A stretch of 64,000 nt of DNA from Actinocatenispora thailandica. GTDB taxonomy: Bacteria > Actinomycetota > Actinomycetes > Mycobacteriales > Micromonosporaceae. The DNA is taken from the NCBI RefSeq assembly GCF_016865425.1, contig NZ_AP023355.1, forward strand, positions 1,920,198 to 1,984,197. Direction: 5' to 3'. Below, in pieces: positions 59,676-64,000 of this stretch. The first letter of the stretch is position 1. Each line of letters starts with the position of its first letter. The notes below the pieces were generated by a model that searched no databases, was not told where the DNA came from, and was given only the letters and a program-made list of their open reading frames with translations. The translations under genes were made by a program, and so were the position numbers.

Positions 59676-61025
59676 ATGGCCGGGTTGGAGCTCGCACTGG
59701 CGGTCAACGGCCCGCTGGACGACGTGCGCTCGCGGTTGATCCAGGGCGCCGCGGCGGCTCCGGACACCGAAGCGCTGTCGGTGGGCATCGTCGGGTTGGG
59801 TTACGTCGGCCTGCCGACCGCGCTGGGACTGTACGCGCGGGGCGTGCCGGGGATCGGCGTGGACGTCAGCGCCGAGCGGCTGGCCGCGATCCGTACCGGC
59901 GCGGTGGATCTGCCCGACGACGACCGCACGACGCTGTCGGCGGCGCTGGCGGACGGTGGGCTGCGGCTCACCCGGGACCCGGCGCTGCTGTCCGATGTGG
60001 ACGCGGTGGTGGTCTGCGTGCCGACCCCGGTGGACCGGCACCGGGTACCGGACACCAGCGCGCTGCGGGCGGCGTGCGCCGCGGTCGTCGAGCACGCCCG
60101 TGCCGGCCAGACCATCGTGCTGACCTCCACCAGCTACGTCGGTACCACCCGGGAGATGCTCATCGAGCCGCTGCGGGACCGGGGGCTGGAGGTCGACCGG
60201 GACGTCTGCGTGGCGTTCAGCCCGGAGCGCATCGACCCGGGCGTCCCCGCGCACCGGCAGCGGGAGACCCCGCGGCTGGTCGGCGGCGAGACACCCCGGT
60301 GCGCCGAGCGCGCCGCCCGCCTGATCGGGTACCTGACCGACGCGGTCTACACCGTCTCCACGCCGGAGGCCGCCGAGCTGGCCAAGCTGTACGAGAACGT
60401 CTACCGTGCGGTGAACCTCGCGCTGGCCAACGAGATCGCCGACATCTGCGGGAACCTGGCGTTGGATCCGATCGAGGTGACCAGCGCGGCGGCGACCAAA
60501 CCGTACGGGTTCCTGGCCTGCTTCCCGGGGCCGGGCGTCGGTGGCCACTGCATCCCGTGCGACCCGCACTACCTGCTCTGGCAGCTGCGTACCTCGGCGC
60601 ATCCGGCGCCGCTGATCGAGCAGGCGATGACGGCCATCGCGGCCCGGCCGCGGCGGGTGGTGACCCGCGCGGTGGAGTTGCTCGCCGAGACCGGCGGTGC
60701 GCTGCGCGGCGCCCGGATCCTGGTGATCGGGGTCAGCTACAAGCCCGGGGTCCGCGACCTGCGCGGTTCGTCGGCGGTGGAGATCCTGGCGGAGCTGGCC
60801 CGGCGCGGTGCCGACGTGCACTACTACGACCCGCTGGTGGCGGAGTGCGTGCTGCCGGACGGCACCCGGCTGCGCGGCGAGCGAGCCCCGCACGGCGGCG
60901 ACTGGGACCTCGCGCTGGTGCACACCGTGCACCCGGGCGTCGAGTACGGCTGGGCGGCCGACTGCCCGCGGGTGCTCGACGCGACGTACCGCTTCGACGT
61001 CGCCTCGCACCGGCAGATCGTCTAG
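59676..61025 (+). CDS. UDP-glucose/GDP-mannose-type nucleotide-sugar dehydrogenase
   Basis: 449 aa; ATG with GAGGTGG upstream. The NAD-binding motif VGIVGLGYVGLPTALGLYARG lies at residues 37-57 after a 35-residue extension. Further marks: VCVPTPVD, TSTSYVGTTREML, AFSPERIDPG, the catalytic-helix Lys in ELAKLYENVYRAVNLALANEI and the catalytic Cys in GPGVGGHCIPCDPHYLLWQL. The C-terminal domain (ILVIGVSYKPGVRDLRGSSAVEI) is intact. It oxidises C6 of a nucleotide sugar (or an N-acetylhexosamine form, as in WecC) to a uronic acid, a building block for acidic exopolysaccharide. First gene of a compact operon. Confidence 0.95.
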   Translation: MAGLELALAVNGPLDDVRSRLIQGAAAAPDTEALSVGIVGLGYVGLPTALGLYARGVPGIGVDVSAERLAAIRTGAVDLPDDDRTTLSAALADGGLRLTRDPALLSDVDAVVVCVPTPVDRHRVPDTSALRAACAAVVEHARAGQTIVLTSTSYVGTTREMLIEPLRDRGLEVDRDVCVAFSPERIDPGVPAHRQRETPRLVGGETPRCAERAARLIGYLTDAVYTVSTPEAAELAKLYENVYRAVNLALANEIADICGNLALDPIEVTSAAATKPYGFLACFPGPGVGGHCIPCDPHYLLWQLRTSAHPAPLIEQAMTAIAARPRRVVTRAVELLAETGGALRGARILVIGVSYKPGVRDLRGSSAVEILAELARRGADVHYYDPLVAECVLPDGTRLRGERAPHGGDWDLALVHTVHPGVEYGWAADCPRVLDATYRFDVASHRQIV

Positions 61026-61035
61026 GGGAGCGGCG

Positions 61036-62334
61036 ATGCGACTCGACCGGGACGTCCCCGCGGTGGTGCTCAAGCTGGACCGCAACGTGTTCCACCACGG
61101 TGGCCTCGGCGTGATCCGCAGCCTGGGCCGCGCCGGCGTCGAGATGTACGCGGTGCGCGAGGATCCGCTCGCGCCCGCGGCACGGTCGCGGTACCTGCGG
61201 GGCCGGCTCGACTGGCTGCCGGACCCGGACCAGCCGCAGCGGGTGCTGGCCGGCCTGGCCCGGGTCGCCGAGCGGATCGGCCGCCGGGCGGTGCTGATCC
61301 CCACCGACGACGCCGGCGCGATCCTGTTGGCGGAGCACGGATCGGTGCTGCGGCGGTGGTTCTCGTTCGCCGCGCCACCGCCCGCGCTGCCTCGCCGGCT
61401 GGCCGGCAAGGCGAGCCTCGCGGCCCTCGGCCGGGAACTCGGGCTGCCGGCGGTGGAGTCGGTCGAGACCCGCGATCCCGCCGAGGCTCGGCGCTTCGCC
61501 GAACGGGTCGGCTACCCGGTGGTGGCGAAGCTGACCGCACCGTGGCGGGACACCGGCGGGTTGCGCAGCACCACGGTGGTGCCGGACCCGACCGCACTGG
61601 CGACCGTGTACGCGACCGGGGTGCCGGTGCTGCTGCAGGAGCACGTGCCCGGCAACGACTGGTTCTTCCACGGCTACTGCGACGCCGACTCGGTCTGCCG
61701 GCCCGCGTTCACCGGTCGCAAGCACCGCTCGTACCCGCCGCACGCCGGGCTCACCAGCCTCGGCGAGTGCGTACCGAACGCGGCGCTCACCGCGGAGCTG
61801 ACGGCGCTGCTGTCCCGGCTGGGCTACCGCGGGATCATGGACTGCGACCTGCGCCGCGACGCGCGCGACGGCCGGTTCCGGCTGCTGGACTTCAACCCGC
61901 GCATCGGCGCGCAGTTCCGGCTGTTCACCACCACCGACGGGGTCGACGTGGCGCGGGCCGCGCACCTGGACCTCACCGGGCGGCCGGTACCGGACGGCGT
62001 GCCGGTCGCCGGCCGCCGCTTCGTGGTGGAGAACTACGACACCTTCGCCGCGCTGGGCTACCTGCGCCGCGGCGAGCTGGGTCTCCGAGCCTGGCTGCGC
62101 AGCCTGCGCGGGGTCGACGAGGCCGCCTGGTTCGCGGCCGACGACCTCGCCCCGTTCGGCCTGATGTGCCTGCGCACCGCGTGGCGTGCGGCGCACCGCC
62201 CGATCGGTCGGCGCCGGCTCGGCGGCTCGGCGCTCCCGTCCCGGCCGGCGAGGTCGGGGCGGCTGACCACACCGCTGAGGCCGGCGCGTTCGGCCGGACC
62301 GGTACCGATCGACGGGGCGGAAGGAACGGCGTGA
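61036..62334 (+). CDS. ATP-grasp ligase of the glycan cluster
   Basis: 432 aa; ATG with GGGGAG upstream. N-terminal Rossmann-like domain (VVLKLDRNVFHHGGLGVIRSLGRAGVEMYAV). The ATP-grasp core shows a Lys in RLAGKASLAALGRELGLP, YPVVAKLTAP, LQEHVPGNDWFFHGYC and the metal-binding DFNPRIGAQFRLF. This resembles carboxylate-amine ligases such as D-aspartate ligase or PylC-type enzymes. It probably forms an amide between a carboxylate, perhaps the uronic acid made by the previous gene's product, and an amine. The C-terminal 60 residues are basic and Pro-rich. One base overlaps the next gene. Confidence 0.92.
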   Translation: MRLDRDVPAVVLKLDRNVFHHGGLGVIRSLGRAGVEMYAVREDPLAPAARSRYLRGRLDWLPDPDQPQRVLAGLARVAERIGRRAVLIPTDDAGAILLAEHGSVLRRWFSFAAPPPALPRRLAGKASLAALGRELGLPAVESVETRDPAEARRFAERVGYPVVAKLTAPWRDTGGLRSTTVVPDPTALATVYATGVPVLLQEHVPGNDWFFHGYCDADSVCRPAFTGRKHRSYPPHAGLTSLGECVPNAALTAELTALLSRLGYRGIMDCDLRRDARDGRFRLLDFNPRIGAQFRLFTTTDGVDVARAAHLDLTGRPVPDGVPVAGRRFVVENYDTFAALGYLRRGELGLRAWLRSLRGVDEAAWFAADDLAPFGLMCLRTAWRAAHRPIGRRRLGGSALPSRPARSGRLTTPLRPARSAGPVPIDGAEGTA

Positions 62335-63560
62335 TGAACAGGATGATCGATGTGGCCATCGTGGGTGCCGGGCCGTACGGGCTGTCGCTGGCGGCGCACC
62401 TGCGCGGCAGTGGCCTGGCAGTCCGGGTGTTCGGCCGGCCGATGGCGCTGTGGCGCACGGCGATGCCGGCGGGGATGCAGCTGAAGTCCCAGCCGTACGC
62501 CTCGAACCTGTCCGACCCGGCCGGCGCGGCGACGCTCGCCGCCTACTGCGCGCACCGCGGCGAGCCGTACGTGCCGTACGGCAGGCCGGTGCGGCTGGCC
62601 GACTTCGTCGCCTACGGCGGGTGGTTCCAGCACACCCAGGTGCCGGACGTGGCCGAGACGCTGGTGCGGCGGATCGGGCCGGTGGGGAACCGGTTCGAGC
62701 TGGCGCTCGACGACAGGGAGACGCTGCTGGCCCGGCGGGTGGTGGTGGCGGTCGGTGTCGAGCACTTCGACCGCATCCCGCCGTTGCTGGCCGACCTGCC
62801 GGACACCCTGGTCACGCATTCGTCGGCGCACACCGACCTGAGCCGCTTCGCCGGTACCGACCTGACCGTGCTGGGTGGCGGCCAGGCGGCGCTGGAGACC
62901 GCCGCGCTCGCCGCCGAGGCCGGTGCCACGGTACGGGTCGTGGTGCGGGCGCCGCGCGTCGTCTGGAACGGCGACCCGCTGCGGGCCCGGCGCTCGCTGC
63001 GGGTACGGCTGCGGGAACCGGAGGCGCCGCTCGGTTCCGGCTGGACCACGCTGCTCTACTCGACCCGGCCGGATCTGCTGCACCGGCTGCCGGCCCGCCG
63101 CCGGGCCCGGATCGCCCGTACCGCACTGGGGCCCGCCGGTGCGTACTGGCTGCGCCCGCGGGTGGAGGGCCGGCTGCCGGTGCTCACCGACCACGAGCTG
63201 GTGGGGGTCGAGCCCGGCGCCGACTCCGTCCGGTTGACCCTGCGCGACGGTTCCGGGCCGGTACGCATCACCACCGACCACGTCATCGCGGCCACCGGCT
63301 TCCGCCCGGAGCTGTCCCGGCTGGCGTTCCTGGACGAGCGGCTCGCCGCCGACATCGCCACCCTGGACGGCGCTCCCGCGGTCGACCACGCCTTCCAGTC
63401 CTCGGTGCCCGGCCTGTACTTCACCGGGCCGGTGGTGGCCAACTCGTTCGGCCCGGTGATGCGGTTCGTGCACGGCTGCGACTTCGCCGCGCGCCGGATC
63501 GCCCGGCACCTGACCGGCACCGTACCGGCGGGACGGCCCTTGGCCCGGGCGGCCGGATGA
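62334..63560 (+). CDS. FAD/NAD(P)-dependent oxidoreductase (FMO/NMO-like)
   Basis: 408 aa; ATG 62334 (GTG one codon earlier also possible) with AAGGAA upstream. FAD motif DVAIVGAGPYGLSLAAHLRGSG at residues 6-27, and NAD(P) motif LTVLGGGQAALETAALAAEAGATVRVVVRA near 179. The stretch FGRPMALWRTAMPAGMQLKSQPYASNLSDP resembles flavin N-hydroxylating and SidA-like monooxygenases, and VIAATGFRPELSRL (about 320) is the usual ATG-containing signature. Its position between an ATP-grasp ligase and a sugar transferase suggests tailoring of a glycan or its amino substituent. No membrane helix is visible. Confidence 0.92.
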   Translation: MNRMIDVAIVGAGPYGLSLAAHLRGSGLAVRVFGRPMALWRTAMPAGMQLKSQPYASNLSDPAGAATLAAYCAHRGEPYVPYGRPVRLADFVAYGGWFQHTQVPDVAETLVRRIGPVGNRFELALDDRETLLARRVVVAVGVEHFDRIPPLLADLPDTLVTHSSAHTDLSRFAGTDLTVLGGGQAALETAALAAEAGATVRVVVRAPRVVWNGDPLRARRSLRVRLREPEAPLGSGWTTLLYSTRPDLLHRLPARRRARIARTALGPAGAYWLRPRVEGRLPVLTDHELVGVEPGADSVRLTLRDGSGPVRITTDHVIAATGFRPELSRLAFLDERLAADIATLDGAPAVDHAFQSSVPGLYFTGPVVANSFGPVMRFVHGCDFAARRIARHLTGTVPAGRPLARAAG

Positions 63561-64000
63561 GCGCCCAGACCACCCCTCGTGCCGGGGCGCGGCCCATCCG
63601 CGCCGGATCCGGGTACCGCGCGGATCCGGCGTCGTGCAGGGCAGTCGTGCGCGCCCCGGCAGCGGGCTACCGCGGCGTCCTGGTGCGGCGGTACCGGCGC
63701 AAGCGGGCGCTGGATCTGGTCCTGGGGGTACCGCTGCTCGCGGTGGCCGCGCCGCTGATCGCGCTGCTGGCGCTGGCGATCCGCCTGCTGGACGGCGGGC
63801 CGGTCCTGTTCCGGCAGGTCCGGCTGACCGCCGGCGGCGCACCGTTCGAGCTGGTCAAGCTGCGCACCGTGGCGCCCGACCCGGACGCCGACGTGCGCTG
63901 GACGGTGCCGGCCGGCGCGGTGACCGGCTTCGGCGCGGCGCTGCGCCGCAGCCACCTGGACGAGCTGCCGCAGCTGGTCAACGTGCTGCGGGGGGAGATG
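63557..64000 (+). CDS. Sugar-phosphate transferase (PF02397 type), 3'-truncated by window edge
   Basis: 148 codons are visible from an ATG that overlaps the preceding stop (ATGA); the frame is open to the last base. After a basic, probably disordered leader of about 45 residues comes RRKRALDLVLGVPLLAVAAPLIALLALAIRLLDGGPVLFRQVRLTAGGAPFELVKLRTV, the membrane hairpin and Q-x-R/K-G-like motif of bacterial sugar transferases. The window ends in LRRSHLDELPQLVNVLRGEM, the R-x-x-x-L-D-E-L-P-Q catalytic block. It would start a repeat unit by moving a sugar phosphate to undecaprenyl phosphate at the membrane, initiating exopolysaccharide assembly. Confidence 0.95.
   Translation, partial: MSAQTTPRAGARPIRAGSGYRADPASCRAVVRAPAAGYRGVLVRRYRRKRALDLVLGVPLLAVAAPLIALLALAIRLLDGGPVLFRQVRLTAGGAPFELVKLRTVAPDPDADVRWTVPAGAVTGFGAALRRSHLDELPQLVNVLRGEM

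Overview
The window is 64 kb of very GC-rich DNA with dense coding on both strands, frequent GTG starts, 1-8 bp ATGA/GTGA overlaps inside operons and several apparently leaderless promoters. The gene content (mycothiol-dependent isomerase fold proteins, a deazaflavin/F420-type nitroreductase, ECF sigma factors, a DtxR/IdeR-type iron box, large LuxR regulators) points to a filamentous actinomycete. A Micromonosporaceae-like genus such as Actinocatenispora would fit, but that placement is inference. No rRNA, tRNA, CRISPR or phage genes were seen.

Layout. 1-9.1 kb (+): a saccharolytic operon of two sulfatases (the first cut by the window edge), three secreted paralogues with the domain plan of GH49 (dextranase/isopullulanase) and a secreted SGNH esterase; together they would desulfate, deacylate and cleave a decorated glucan. 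9.2-16.3 kb: a membrane protein, an ECF sigma factor with a mycothiol-type isomerase, a Wzm/Wzt-like polysaccharide ABC exporter, a TetR regulator and small redox or hypothetical genes. 16.3-24.3 kb: a TetR/FAD-monooxygenase divergon, a creatininase-family operon and an iron-siderophore ABC operon under an iron box, whose double-length permease carries an apparent one-base frameshift. 24.9-34.7 kb (+): four LuxR-type regulators in a row, one PAS-LuxR and three giant ATPase-LuxR (LAL) proteins.

34.7-48.5 kb: small regulator/target modules with readable operators (MarR/azoreductase, MarR/MFS pump, ArsR/SRPBCC/isomerase), PhzF and YjbR proteins, an MIO-family ammonia lyase homologue with an abnormal Cys-Ala-Gly triad, membrane proteins, an acyltransferase, a DUF899 protein and a YCII/ECF sigma pair. 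48.6-57.9 kb: a polytopic glycosyltransferase-like protein, an AXE1 esterase, a GH18-like lipid-facing protein, a small membrane protein with a two-component system, a coiled-coil protein, a MITE-like inverted repeat element and a TetR/DUF998 divergon. 57.9-64 kb: the start of an exopolysaccharide-type cluster (polysaccharide deacetylase; divergently, a nucleotide-sugar dehydrogenase, ATP-grasp ligase, flavin oxidoreductase and sugar-phosphate transferase that runs off the end).

The most notable signals outside the genes are: a 70-bp promoter block shared by the acyltransferase and the two-component operon; four 15-bp-phased palindromes at the MarR/MFS promoter; tandem repeats whose unit contains the stop codon of the adjacent gene; paired CGTAG-N6-CTACG palindromes in the exopolysaccharide divergent promoter; and the 169-bp MITE-like element.
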